64,000 bases of DNA. Source: Candidatus Methylomirabilota bacterium (GTDB lineage Bacteria; Methylomirabilota; Methylomirabilia; Rokubacteriales; CSP1-6). A program made the translations under genes and the position numbers. Positions 50,939 to 60,600 of the stretch are shown here, one piece after another; positions within the stretch are counted from its first letter, which is position 1, and each line of letters begins with the position of its first letter. The DNA is taken from the NCBI GenBank assembly GCA_035315345.1, contig DATFYA010000016.1, positions 1 to 64,000 of the forward strand, given 5' to 3'. The notes under the pieces are model-generated. The model made no database searches, was not told the DNA's origin, and was given only the letters and a program-made list of their open reading frames with translations.

Positions 50939-52090
50939 GTGAGCGATTCGCTCCCGCGCACCGCCGGCGTCGTGGTCATCGGGGCCGGCGCCATCGGCGC
51001 CAGCATCGCCTACCAGCTCGGCCGGCGCGGCGCGCGCGACGTGGTCGTGCTCGAGCGCGACACGGTGGGCGCGGGCTCCACCAGCAAGGCGGCCGGCGGC
51101 ATCCGCGTGCAATTCTCCACCCGCGTCGAGATCGAGTTCTCCCAGCGCGGCATCGCGTTCTTCAAGCGCTTCGAGGACGAGATGGGGGTGCCGTGCGATT
51201 TCCACCAGGAGGGTTACCTCTTCGTGGTCACCGACGAGCCGACCCTCGCCCGGTTCCGCGCCAGCGTCGCGCTCCAGCGGAGCCTGGGCGCCGACGTGCG
51301 GGTGATCGCGCCGGACGACGCCCGCGCTCTCGTGCCCTCGCTCAACGTGGACGACGCGCTCGCCGCGGTGTGGGGGCCGACCGACGGCTACGCCTCGCCC
51401 AACGACGTGGTGCAGGCCTACGCGGCCCGGGCGCGCGCCCTCGGGGTGCGCATCGTGGAGGAGACGCCGGTCACCGGCATCCGCCTCGAGGGCGGACGCG
51501 TGGTCGGGGTGGAGACGCCGACCGGCGCGATCGCCACGCCTCTGGTTGTCAACGCGGCCGGGCCCTGGGCTCCGCTGGTCGGGCGCATGGCCGGCCTCGA
51601 CCTGCCGGTGGATCCGCGGCGCCGCCACATCTTCGTCACCGACGCGTTCGACGGCGTTCGCCATCCGTTGCCCCTGGTCACCGACTGCGGCAGCGGCTTC
51701 TACTGCCGGAGCGAGCAGGGCGCGGTGCTGATGAGCCCCGGCGACATCGGCAGCGCGACCGCCTACGAAGCGCAGGTGGACTGGAGCGTGCTCGAGACGG
51801 CGGTGGAGAAGGCGGTGCGCCGCATTCCCGCCCTCGAGGGCGCCCAGGTGCGCCACGCGTGGGCCGGTCTGCGTCCGCTCACCCCGGACGGCCGCGCGAT
51901 CCTCGACTGGGCCCCCGGCGTCGAGGGCCTGTTCCTGGCCGTCGGGTTCTGCGGCCACGGTTTCCAGCACTCGCCCGCGGTCGGCGAGGTGGTGGCCTCG
52001 CTGCTGCTGGACGGCCGGTGCGCCGACGACCTCTCCGACCTGCGTCTCGACCGGTTCCCCCGCCTTGACACCGTCGCATCCGGTCGCTAA
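50939..52090 (+). CDS. FAD-dependent amino-acid/amine oxidoreductase (DAO family)
   Basis: 383 residues from GTG 50939. The FAD-binding fold is VVVIGAGAIGASIAYQLGRR with VLERD; STSKAAGGIRVQFSTRVEIE is the flavin segment of glycine/sarcosine oxidase and dehydrogenase types. VVNAAGPWAPLVGRMAGLDL and the C-terminal WAGLRPLTPDGRAILDWAPG and GHGFQHSPAVGEVVA complete the family pattern. It oxidises an N-methyl or alpha-amino acid; the precise substrate is unknown. Confidence 0.9.
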   Translation: MSDSLPRTAGVVVIGAGAIGASIAYQLGRRGARDVVVLERDTVGAGSTSKAAGGIRVQFSTRVEIEFSQRGIAFFKRFEDEMGVPCDFHQEGYLFVVTDEPTLARFRASVALQRSLGADVRVIAPDDARALVPSLNVDDALAAVWGPTDGYASPNDVVQAYAARARALGVRIVEETPVTGIRLEGGRVVGVETPTGAIATPLVVNAAGPWAPLVGRMAGLDLPVDPRRRHIFVTDAFDGVRHPLPLVTDCGSGFYCRSEQGAVLMSPGDIGSATAYEAQVDWSVLETAVEKAVRRIPALEGAQVRHAWAGLRPLTPDGRAILDWAPGVEGLFLAVGFCGHGFQHSPAVGEVVASLLLDGRCADDLSDLRLDRFPRLDTVASGR

Positions 52091-52142
52091 CGTCGCAGGC
52101 CTGAGCCCCGCCGCCTCGGCTCGGTAAGGGGGTTTCCGCGTC

Positions 52143-54839
52143 ATGCCGGATGTCTCGCTCGCCCGCCTCCGTCAGGTGGCGAGCCTCGCCCGCTCCGTCG
52201 CCAGCACCCTCGATCTCGATCGGGTGCTCCATCAGGTGGTCGAGGCCGTCACGTCGCTGCGTCCGGGCGTGTTCTGCGCGGTGCGCCTGGTGGACGCGGA
52301 GCAGGGGGGCTACCGGCTCGCCGCCATGGGGGGCGACGATCACCACGGGCTCGCTGACGTGATTCCCTTCGGCCACGGCATGACGCACGCGGTAGCCCAG
52401 AGCAACCAGCCCATGCTGCTGGCCGATGCCATCGGCGACCCGCGCCTCTTCTCCGCGATGTGGCGCGAGGACCACGGGCTGAAGGTCTACTACGGGGTGC
52501 CGATCAGCGCGGGCGACGACCTGATGGGCGTGCTGAGCGTGGCCCTCGCCGACGCGGCCGAGCCGACCGAGGAGGAGCGCGAGATCGTCGATCTGCTCGC
52601 CAGCCACGCCGCGGTGGCCATCGGCAACGCGCGGCTCTTCGCAGAGAGCGAGGCGCGCCGGCTCACCGCGGAGGCGCTCGCCGAGGTATGGCGCTTCCTC
52701 TCCGAGACGTTCGACGTGGCTGCCCTCGGCCAGCGCATCGCCGACGTCATGCTCCGGGCCATGCGGGTGCGGGGCGCGGCCCTGTTCCGGCTGGTGCCGG
52801 GATCGGGCGATCTCGAGGTGATCGGACGCGCCGGCGAGTTGGTGCGGTTTCTCGCCCCCGGCACCGTGCTTCCGTCGGGGCGCGGGGTGGTCGGGCTGGC
52901 GGTCACCCGGCGCCAGCCGGTGATCACGCCGGACGCCCTCGCCGATCCGCGTGTGGACTCGACGCCGGTGATGCGCGTGGCGCAGGCCCGCTGCCCGGCG
53001 ACGCTGTCGCTGCCGCTGGTGGTGAAGGGGCAGGTGGTGGGCGGCTTCTCGGTGTGCGACGTGCTGGGACGCGTCTACCCCGACGAGGATCTGCGGCTGG
53101 CTGAGACCTTCGCGGACCAGGCCGCGGTCGCCCTCGAGAACGCGCGCCTGCTGCAGGAGGCGGAGGCGCGGCGGCGGGAGACCGTGGCCCTGGGGCGAGT
53201 GAGCCAGACCCTGGCCCAGTCGCTGCACCCGGTGGTGGTGGCGCAGCGGGTGGTGGATTCGGTGCGCGAGCTGCTGGGCGTGATGTCGGCCTTCGTCTAC
53301 CGGGTGGCGCCTGCCACCGGGGCGCTCGAGGAGACGGCGCGCTCCGGCCAGTGGCCGCGTCTCGATCGCCCGCTTCGTCACCCCGCCGGCACCGGCGCGG
53401 TCGGCCTCGCGGTGGCCGAGCGGCGCGCGGTGGTGTCGCGCGATGTGCTGAGTGACCCGCGGTTGACCCTCGCGCCCGAGGCCCGCGCGGTCCTCGAGGG
53501 CTCCCCGATCCGCGCGGTGCTCGCGGTCCCGCTCACCGTGAAGGCGCAGGTGATCGGAGCGCTCGCCCTCTTCGACGGAGACGGCCGGGCCTTCACCGCC
53601 GAGGACGCCCGGCTCGCCCAGGCCTTCGCCGATCAGGCCGCGGTGGCGCTGGAGAACGCGCGCCTCTACACCGACGCGGAGCGGAGACGAGCCGAGTCCG
53701 ACACGCTCGCCGGGCTGGTGCGCACCATCAGCGCGACCCTCGATCTCGAATCCGTCCTGCGCCACGTGGCCGCGGCGGCCCGCGAGCTGTGCGGCAGCGA
53801 CCTCGCCCACATCCTGCTGCGCGATCCCGAGTCCGACACCATGTTCGCGCGCTTCGGGGTCGGCTTCACGAGCGGGGGGGCCGAGCATCCGCGCATCCAG
53901 CGCGGCCGGGGCGCGGGCGGGATCGCGTGGGCCACCGGCCGTCCGTTCCAGACCTCGGACCGGCTCGGGGATCCCCGCGTGCGCGACGCGTACTCCGACG
54001 CGGTGGAGCGGGAAGGCGTGATCGCCACCCTGGTCGTGCCGATCTGGATCACCGGCCAGGTCGAGGGGCTGCTCTACGTGTCGAACCGCTCCGCGCGCGT
54101 CTTCACCGAGCGCGACGAGGCGGTCCTGATCCGCCTCGCCGACCACGCGGCGATCGCGATCCAGAACGCCACCCTCTTCAGCCGGCTCCAGGGTCTCTCG
54201 GGCCGCCTGATGGAGGTGCAGGAGGCGGAGCGCCGTCACCTGGCCCGCGAGCTCCACGACGAGATCGGCCAGCTCCTGACCGGCCTCCGGCTCACCCTCG
54301 AGGTGCCGGAGCCGCCGTCGCCGGTGGTGGCCGAGCGCCTGGCCCTGGCCCAGAGCCTGGTGGCCGAGCTGCTCGACCGCATCCGCGCGCTGTCGCTCGA
54401 CCTCCGGCCGAGCATCCTGGACGACCTGGGGCTGCTGCCAGCCCTGCTCGGTCACGTCGAGCGCTACACGAGCCAGACCAAGATGCGGGTGCACCTCGAG
54501 CACAGCGGCCTCGACCGGCGCTTCGCCGCCGAGACCGAGACCGCGGTGTACCGCATCGTGCAGGAGGCTCTGACCAACGTCGCCCGCCACGGCCGCGTGG
54601 AAGAGGTGACGGTGCGTCTGTGGGCCACCGACGACGTGCTGGGCGTGCAGGTGGAGGACCACGGCGCCGGCTTCGATCCGGAGACGGTGAGCGCGGGGCG
54701 AACCGGCGGGCTCGCCGGCCTCCGCGAGCGCGCCGCGCTGCTGAACGGACATCTCACCGTCGAGACCCGGCCCGGCCGCGGGGTGCGGCTCACCGCGGAG
54801 GTGCCGCTGCACGGCTCGCTGCGACGGAGCGCCGAGTGA
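52143..54839 (+). CDS. soluble histidine kinase with four GAF domains
   Basis: 898 residues without membrane segments. Four GAF domains occupy roughly 8-165, 176-340, 350-520 and 521-680, each ending with the same type of linker helix (AVAIGNARLFAESEARR, AVALENARLLQEAEARR, AVALENARLYTDAERRR, AIAIQNATLFSRLQGL). The HisKA_3 phospho-acceptor is H705 in LARELHDEIGQLLTGL. The HATPase has YRIVQEALTNVARHGR and DHGAGFDPETVS. This is a NarX/DesK-type kinase paired with a LuxR-type regulator by a GTGA overlap. Tandem GAFs suggest small-molecule or redox input from the cytoplasm; no haem-ligand motif stands out. Confidence 0.93.
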   Translation: MPDVSLARLRQVASLARSVASTLDLDRVLHQVVEAVTSLRPGVFCAVRLVDAEQGGYRLAAMGGDDHHGLADVIPFGHGMTHAVAQSNQPMLLADAIGDPRLFSAMWREDHGLKVYYGVPISAGDDLMGVLSVALADAAEPTEEEREIVDLLASHAAVAIGNARLFAESEARRLTAEALAEVWRFLSETFDVAALGQRIADVMLRAMRVRGAALFRLVPGSGDLEVIGRAGELVRFLAPGTVLPSGRGVVGLAVTRRQPVITPDALADPRVDSTPVMRVAQARCPATLSLPLVVKGQVVGGFSVCDVLGRVYPDEDLRLAETFADQAAVALENARLLQEAEARRRETVALGRVSQTLAQSLHPVVVAQRVVDSVRELLGVMSAFVYRVAPATGALEETARSGQWPRLDRPLRHPAGTGAVGLAVAERRAVVSRDVLSDPRLTLAPEARAVLEGSPIRAVLAVPLTVKAQVIGALALFDGDGRAFTAEDARLAQAFADQAAVALENARLYTDAERRRAESDTLAGLVRTISATLDLESVLRHVAAAARELCGSDLAHILLRDPESDTMFARFGVGFTSGGAEHPRIQRGRGAGGIAWATGRPFQTSDRLGDPRVRDAYSDAVEREGVIATLVVPIWITGQVEGLLYVSNRSARVFTERDEAVLIRLADHAAIAIQNATLFSRLQGLSGRLMEVQEAERRHLARELHDEIGQLLTGLRLTLEVPEPPSPVVAERLALAQSLVAELLDRIRALSLDLRPSILDDLGLLPALLGHVERYTSQTKMRVHLEHSGLDRRFAAETETAVYRIVQEALTNVARHGRVEEVTVRLWATDDVLGVQVEDHGAGFDPETVSAGRTGGLAGLRERAALLNGHLTVETRPGRGVRLTAEVPLHGSLRRSAE

Positions 54840-55492
54840 AGACGATCAGCATCGTGCTGGCCGAGGACCACCACGTGGTGCGGCAGGGGCTGCGGGCCCT
54901 GCTCACCGCCGAGCCCGACTTCACGGTGGTCGGCGAGTCGGCGAGCGGCCTCGAGGTTGCGGACCTGGTGGAGCGCGTGAAGCCGGACGTGCTCGTGCTC
55001 GACTTCGTGATGCCCGGGCTCAATGCCCCCGACATCGTGCGCCGGGTCCTGCGCGTCTCCCCGCACACGCGGGCCCTGGTGCTGTCCATGCACGCCAATC
55101 CCGCCTACGTGGTGGAGGCGATGCAGAGCGGGGCCGCCGGCTACGTGCTGAAGGGCTCGAGCGCGGCCGAGCTGGTCCGGGCGATCCGGGCCGTCGCGGA
55201 GGGCGCCCGGCACCTGAGCCCGCCGCTGTCCGAGGAGATGGTGGAAGCGTACTCGAAGCGCGCGGTGCCCACCGGTCTCGATCTCTACCGCACGCTCACC
55301 CAGCGCGAGCGCGAGGTGCTCCACCTGGCCGCGGAAGGGCAGACCAGCGGGCAGATCGGCGCCCGCCTCAACATCAGCCCGCGCACGGTGGAGGTCCACC
55401 GCGCGAATTTCATGCGCAAGCTCGGGCTGCGCGGACAGAGCGATCTCGTGCGCTACGCGGTGGGGCGCGGGATCCTCACGGTCGACGGCTGA
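54836..55492 (+). CDS. NarL/LuxR-family DNA-binding response regulator
   Basis: 218 residues from GTG 54836. Receiver: IVLAEDHHVVRQGL, phospho-acceptor D56 (LVLDFVMPG), ALVLSMHANPAYV, YVLKGSSAAELV. The C-terminal helix-turn-helix is LTQREREVLHLAAEGQTSGQ, followed by IGARLNISPRTVEVHRANFM. It is translationally coupled to the four-GAF kinase, which is its expected partner. Confidence 0.95.
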   Translation: MKTISIVLAEDHHVVRQGLRALLTAEPDFTVVGESASGLEVADLVERVKPDVLVLDFVMPGLNAPDIVRRVLRVSPHTRALVLSMHANPAYVVEAMQSGAAGYVLKGSSAAELVRAIRAVAEGARHLSPPLSEEMVEAYSKRAVPTGLDLYRTLTQREREVLHLAAEGQTSGQIGARLNISPRTVEVHRANFMRKLGLRGQSDLVRYAVGRGILTVDG

Positions 55493-55532
55493 CCCGACGT
55501 AGCTCGATCCCGCCCTCGCGCCCCGGCCCCCC

Positions 55533-55916
55533 GTGGCTGATCCCGCGTCGCCCGCCACCGTCCTGATCGTGGAAGACGAAGACGAGGTGCGCGCGTTCGT
55601 CCGCGACGTCCTCGAGATGGGCGGCTACGCGGTCCTGGAGGCGCCGAGCGCCGCGCGCGCGCTCGAGATCGGCGAGGCGCACACCGTCGCGATCGACCTG
55701 CTGGTCACCGACGTGCTGATGCCCGGCATGACCGGCCCCGAGCTGGCCCGCCGGCTGCGAGCGCGCCGGCCCGCGCTGCGCGTGCTCTGCATGTCGGGCT
55801 ATCCGGAGAGCGTCGACCGCCGCGCCGGGGGTGAGAAAGGCTGGAACGGCTGGCTGGAGAAGCCCTTCAGCCCCGACGAGATGCTGGCGAAGGTGCGCGA
55901 CTGCCTCACCAGGTAA
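55533..55916 (+). CDS. single-domain response regulator
   Basis: 127 residues from GTG 55533. VLIVEDEDEVRAFVRDVLEM, phospho-acceptor D60 in LLVTDVLMPGMTGPELARRL, VLCMSGYPES and LEKPFSPDEML. It has no output domain. It resembles the receivers attached to hybrid kinases and may be a second target of the adjacent kinase. It ends 11 bases inside the convergent small membrane gene. Confidence 0.9.
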   Translation: MADPASPATVLIVEDEDEVRAFVRDVLEMGGYAVLEAPSAARALEIGEAHTVAIDLLVTDVLMPGMTGPELARRLRARRPALRVLCMSGYPESVDRRAGGEKGWNGWLEKPFSPDEMLAKVRDCLTR

Positions 55917-56157
55917 CCGAGCCGGTCGTGAAGTAGCCGATGAACTGCCACAGCAGCCCGCCCAGCCAGAAGACGAATCCGAGGCCGATGAGGGCGCGGA
56001 ACGAGGAGGGCGGCCGCGCGGCCCCCTGACGCCACTCGCCGGCCAGCGAGAACCACACGGCGCCCAGGAGCAGGAGGACCGCGCCGGCAATGGTGAGGAT
56101 CCAGCCCGCCATCACGCTGACCGTGAAGACGGGATCGAAGAAGATCGTGGGGTGCAT
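55906..56157 (-). CDS. small two-helix membrane protein
   Basis: 83 residues. Two membrane segments (VMAGWILTIAGAVLLLLGAV and ALIGLGFVFWLGGLLWQFIG) with a short basic loop between them. ATG 56157 has AGGAG 5 bases upstream, preferred over an in-frame ATG 33 codons earlier. Function is unknown. A TATGAT hexamer on the minus strand near 56226 may be its -10. Confidence 0.65.
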   Translation of the reverse strand: MHPTIFFDPVFTVSVMAGWILTIAGAVLLLLGAVWFSLAGEWRQGAARPPSSFRALIGLGFVFWLGGLLWQFIGYFTTGSVTW

Positions 56158-56261
56158 GGTCGCTCCTGTGATCAGCGTGGCTGCATGCGGATGGCCCCGC
56201 CGATCGGATACTTTGGTTCCCGCATCATAGCGCCAATTGAGGGGCAGGAGAGCCAAGTATC

Positions 56262-56601
56262 ATGACGACCCAAACCCAACGCAACACCCTCGCCGCTCTG
56301 CTGTACGACGTGCTCGTCACGGGGCCCACGCTCACCCTGAGCGAGAAGGCTGCTGCCCTGGGCGAGGTCAGCTCCACCCACATGACCCCAGGACCAGGCT
56401 GAGGCCCGCCACCGCGAGCCAGCCCTGGTGAAGGCTCTGGCCCGCGCGCTCCAGGCGGTCGAGCATTCGAACGTCGAGCTTGCCCTGGAGTTCCCGGAAA
56501 CCAGTTTTGGCGAAGCGCTCGCGCAGCACCATCAGCGATGTTGGCGTGGACGAGTAAGTCAAGAATTCAAGGTTATTCGCAAGTTCAATCCCGCGCGTTG
56601 A
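56262..56601 (+). pseudogene. small gene interrupted by a +1 frameshift, unknown function
   Basis: From ATG 56262 the frame reads MTTQTQRNTLAALLYDVLVT on to EKAAALGEVSSTHMT and stops at 56400-56402 after 46 codons. In the next frame, open from 56386, coding-like sequence with high G/C third positions continues: QDQAEARHREPALVKALARA, then QAVEHSNVELALEFPETSFG, ending at TGA 56599-56601. Skipping one base in the CCCC run at 56386-56389 joins them into one protein of about 112 residues. Either a real frameshift, programmed slippage or an assembly error explains it. The product is a helical soluble protein of no known family. Confidence 0.5.
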
Positions 56602-57048
56602 AGCTACAGAGTCCGGATCTGGCTCAAAGATGACCGACTTGAGATCAGTCCAACTGAAATTGGCGCGAGGACACGTCAGCTTCAGAGCTACTCCCCAGAC
56701 ACCGAGCGCTTTCCTGGGGTGCGTCCCTTCCGCTGTCAACTGGCGAGTACCGCCCGGATCGGCTTGGCGCGCCGCGGCGCCGGCGGCGGGCGGCGCAGGC
56801 CCAGAGCAGCCGCCCGACGCAGTCGGCACCATCTGTAGTTGTGCTTCCTGCTCATTAAGGACAATAGGAGCCCGGCCGCGCAGGCCGCCGTCGCGCTCGG
56901 CGTCGGCGCCGGGATCGCGTCCGGTGCGTCGGCGTCTCGAGCCCGCGACCAACGGGGTTGACCAGAGCTACGGTCTTGACAAGACCTCGCCCAGGGCGTA
57001 GCCATTTCTCACAAGGTTTCTTCGCGACCACACCAGGGAGGTATGGAC
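56602..57048. other. 447-bp stretch without a supported gene
   Basis: An AT-richer patch near 56540-56680 interrupts the high-GC background. Open frames exist on both strands (minus 56368-56952, plus 56630-57001) but are rich in Arg, Pro and Ser as expected of shadows and match nothing. The downstream end carries the AGGGAGG ribosome-binding site of the next gene. It may be a decayed gene. Confidence 0.5.
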
Positions 57049-57306
57049 ATGGATGAGGTCTTCCCGGTGCTCGCTGGCGTCGTCGTCGGCTTGGCAATTC
57101 ATCACATCACGTCCACCCGGCTGCGCATTCTGATAGTCGCCGCGTCCAGCCTCGTCTTCGGGGCGGTCGCCAGTTTCGTGAGCGGAGAGCTGGCCGTCAG
57201 TTGGGTCTATCTGGTGATCGATGCCGCTCAGGTCTTCGTCGCCGCCAGCCTGACTGCCGTGCTGGCCGCGTTCTGGCGCCGCCGGGCATGGCGCTTGCGG
57301 TCCTGA
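57049..57306 (+). CDS. small membrane protein, unknown function
   Basis: 85 residues with three hydrophobic segments (VFPVLAGVVVGLAIHHI, ILIVAASSLVFGAVASFV, VYLVIDAAQVFVAASLTAVL) and a basic tail (FWRRRAWRLRS). AGGGAGG (57034-57041) is 7 bases before ATG 57049 and only 1 before ATG 57043, so the internal start is preferred. It opens a run of accessory genes on the plus strand. Confidence 0.65.
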   Translation: MDEVFPVLAGVVVGLAIHHITSTRLRILIVAASSLVFGAVASFVSGELAVSWVYLVIDAAQVFVAASLTAVLAAFWRRRAWRLRS

Positions 57307-57375
57307 GAGGGCGACGGACCCGCGCGTTAGCTGAGACGAAAGCGGTCGCGGTCGCCGGGTAGATTGGAGGACCCC

Positions 57376-57699
57376 ATGCCGAGAGTAAGGAAGGGCGACG
57401 AGGAGTCCCGGAAGGGCGACGAGAAGCCTCGCGAGGACGACGGCAAGCAAAAGCCATCACCGCCGGGCAACCCGGACGCAGACCCAGTCAAGATCCATCG
57501 CGAGTACGTCGAGCGTCGCCTCGGTGGCGGCGCCACGGCAACTTCCGACGCCTACGCCCGTGCGCTCGAGCAGTGGCATAAGTTGCCGGGGGCGGTCAGC
57601 ACGCCCGCCTCCGAAATCAAACCCGAGAACTCGAAGAACCCGCCCGAGGAAGAAGGCGGCGCGCAGGATGGCGGCGCCGACAAGGAGAGACGGCCATAA
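57376..57699 (+). CDS. hydrophilic Lys/Glu/Pro-rich small protein, unknown function
   Basis: 107 residues. A charged N-terminal repeat (RKGDEESRKGDEKPREDDGK), a more ordered centre (KIHREYVERRLGGGATATSD, AYARALEQWHKLPGAV) and an acidic disordered tail. GGAGG lies 5 bases before ATG 57376, and a TAGATT hexamer precedes it. Its TAA stop overlaps the apparent ATA start of the giant protein as ATAA, suggesting coupled expression and perhaps a chaperone or anchor role for it. Confidence 0.65.
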   Translation: MPRVRKGDEESRKGDEKPREDDGKQKPSPPGNPDADPVKIHREYVERRLGGGATATSDAYARALEQWHKLPGAVSTPASEIKPENSKNPPEEEGGAQDGGADKERRP

Positions 57700-60600
57700 C
57701 TCTCACGGGAACGGTCTGGACGGCTATCGGACCGAGCCCGATCACCCAGGGCGGCCGGCAGGACAATGGCCTGACCTCGGCCATCGCGATCAACCCCAAC
57801 AATGGCAACATCATCTACCAGGGCACGGCCGGCGGCGGCGTGTGGCGCACGCTCGACGGAGGCGCAGCCTGGACGCCCATCTTCGACCGGCAGATCGCGC
57901 TCGGCATCGGCGAGCCGGCCGGCATCGCGATCGACCCCAACGACACGAGCATCATCTATGTGGGGACGAGCAGCCGGGTCACTCCGCAGGCCCAAGCGGG
58001 ACTCTATAAGTCGACCGACGGCGGCGCCAGCAGCATCCGGCTCGGCTCCGGCTATCCGGCCGGCAACGTCGGCAACGCGACCCAGTTCGTCAACCAGAAC
58101 ATCAACGTCATCATCGTCGATCCGGCGAACTCGCAGACGCTCTACCTGAGCTCGTCGAGCGGCGTCTTTCGATCCACCGACAGCGGGCAGAACTGGACGC
58201 TGGGCGTCGGCAGCAACGGCGACGCGCGCTCGCTCGTTCTCGACCGCAGCTCCCCGGCCAGCGCCCGGATCCTCTACGCGGGTATCACCAATCGCGGGCT
58301 CTTCCAATCCACCGACGGTGGACAGAACTGGCTGCAGATCCTCGGTCCGGCCACGCCGCAGGTGGTGGCGGCACTCGGCGGCGCGCCCGGCGCAGCGTTC
58401 AGCAAGGTCGTCGTCGACCTGGCGCCGCCCACGTCGCCGCCGAACGCCGCCGGCATCCAGGTTATCTACGTCGCGCTGTCCGGACAGGGCGGGGCACCTG
58501 ATCCGGTCGGACTGTTCCTCAGCACCGATCAGGGAGCGAACTGGGCGCAGCGCGGCGCGGCGGGTATGCCGACCAACACGCAAGGTGGCTACAGCTTCCA
58601 CATCGCGGTAGACCCCGCGTCGCCCGGAAACGGGGCCAATGACACCGTCTACGTCGGCTGTGTCGGCCAGGGCCGTTCCAACGACTCCGGCGCCAACTTC
58701 ACCGGGCTCACCGGCCTGCACGCGGACACGCACGCCTGGGCGTTCTTCCCGCAACCGAGCCCCACCCCGTCGGTGGTCTACTGCGGCAACGACGGCGGCA
58801 TCTATCGTTCGACCGACAACGGAGCGACCTGGACGTCGCGCAATGGCGGCGGTCTTCAGACCGGCCTGTTCTACAACATCACGGTGCGACCCGATGCCAC
58901 CGCCAGCGTCACGGTCGGCGCCCTGCAGGATAACGGACTGCAGACAACGTCCGGAGTGGCGAGCCCCGGCTGGCAAACTTCGCAGGGCGGCGATGGCTGG
59001 GACGCGGCGTACGACGGGGTGACGGCCGGCCGCCTGTACGGGACGAGCGGATTCTGGCCGAATCCGTGCACCCGGGTGTTCGTTTCCACCGCGGACGGGA
59101 CGGACTTCCCTCCAACCGTTCCATCGGCTCAGGACATCACGCCGTGGGGCACTGCGACCGATCAGGGCTGCTACCTGGCATCGATCGCCTGCGACCCGAG
59201 CGCGGCGGGCATCGTTTACGCGAGCGGCAACCAGAACCTGTGGCAGAGCCAGAATGGCGGCGGCACCTGGCGCAACATCGGTGTCGTTCCCGGCAACCCG
59301 GCGGTCGCGCTTTCCAACGGCAACAACGTCGTAGTCGCCTCCGGCACCCAGGTGTTCCTGACCACGAACGCGCTCGCGACCACGGTGGGGCCACCCACCG
59401 GCGTGACCTTCACAAACATCACGCGGAACCTTCCGAACCGCAGCGTCCAGCGCGTCGAGTTCGACCCCAACGACCCTTCCGTGATCTACGCAGTGCTCGG
59501 CGGGTTCAATGGGGGGCCCGGGCAGACCGGGCACGTCTTCCGCACGACCGTCGCCGGCACGGCCTGGCAGGATATCTCTCCGGTCCTCGACGTCCCGTTC
59601 GGCGGGCTGGCCCTCGACGGCACCGACACGCCGACGAGCATCTACGTCGGAACCGATCTCGGCGTGCTGCGCTCCGTCGACGACGGCGCGACCTGGACGG
59701 TCCTCGACGACATCCATCTCCCGCGCGCGCCGGTGACGGATCTGGTGCTGTCGCGCCAGGGCGGGATCCTGCGCGCCGCCACGTACGGGCGCGGCGTCTT
59801 CGAGTTCCGCCGGCCGGACTGGCCGTCGATCGCCGTCAACCTCGAGAACGGCCTCAGCTTCGGCACCGTCTGCGACGGACCGGAGTACCTCACCCTTCAG
59901 ATCTTCAACGTCGGCACCAAGGAGCTCGTGATCACGAGCGTCCAGCGTCTCATGGGGTCATCGGGGGTAAGCGTGCTGCCGTCGCCCGGGACGCCGGTCG
60001 TCCTAGCTGCCGGAGAGGAGATCGATTTCACCGTCCAGTTCACACCGACGACTCCGGGGACGCCCGAGACCGCGACGATCCGCATCATCAGCAACGATCC
60101 GGGCGCGCCCATCGTCGATCTCGCCGCTACGGGAACCGGCGGCCGCGCGTCCCTCGAGGTGGCCATCCCTGACGGCGGACGCTTCGGCGACGTCTGCCTC
60201 GGCTCGTTCGTGGATCGCGGGCTCGTCCTCAACAATCGCGGGCCCTGTCCACTGCGGGTGACCAGCCTGACGTCGTCCTCGACCGATTTCATCCCACCCC
60301 GCGTCTCCTTCTTCCCGCTCGTCGTGGCGGCGGGCGACTCTGTCGAGCTACCGATCCGGTTCCAGCCCAATCACCTCGGCCCCGCGTCGGCAACGCTGAC
60401 GATCACGAGCAACGACCCGAACAGCCCGGAGACCGTCCGCGTCACCGGCAACACGCCCGCCCCGCGGCTCGCCCTTTCGATCGCGAACGCCGGCGAGTTC
60501 GGAGAGGTTTGCGTCGGCTCGTTCAGGGATGAGGAGCTGACGCTGAGCAACAGCGGCGGCTGCGCGCTGACCGTGACCAGCATCACCTCGTCCTCGCCGG

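Noticed and set aside
51879-54812. 977-codon open frame antisense to the four-GAF histidine kinase
   Set aside because: Its composition (His, Arg, Gly, Ala) and lack of motifs mark it as a mirror of the kinase gene.
56368-56952. 194-codon minus-strand frame in the accessory region
   Set aside because: The plus strand between 56386 and 56601 has better coding character and joins the upstream frame; the rest of the minus frame has no recognisable domain.
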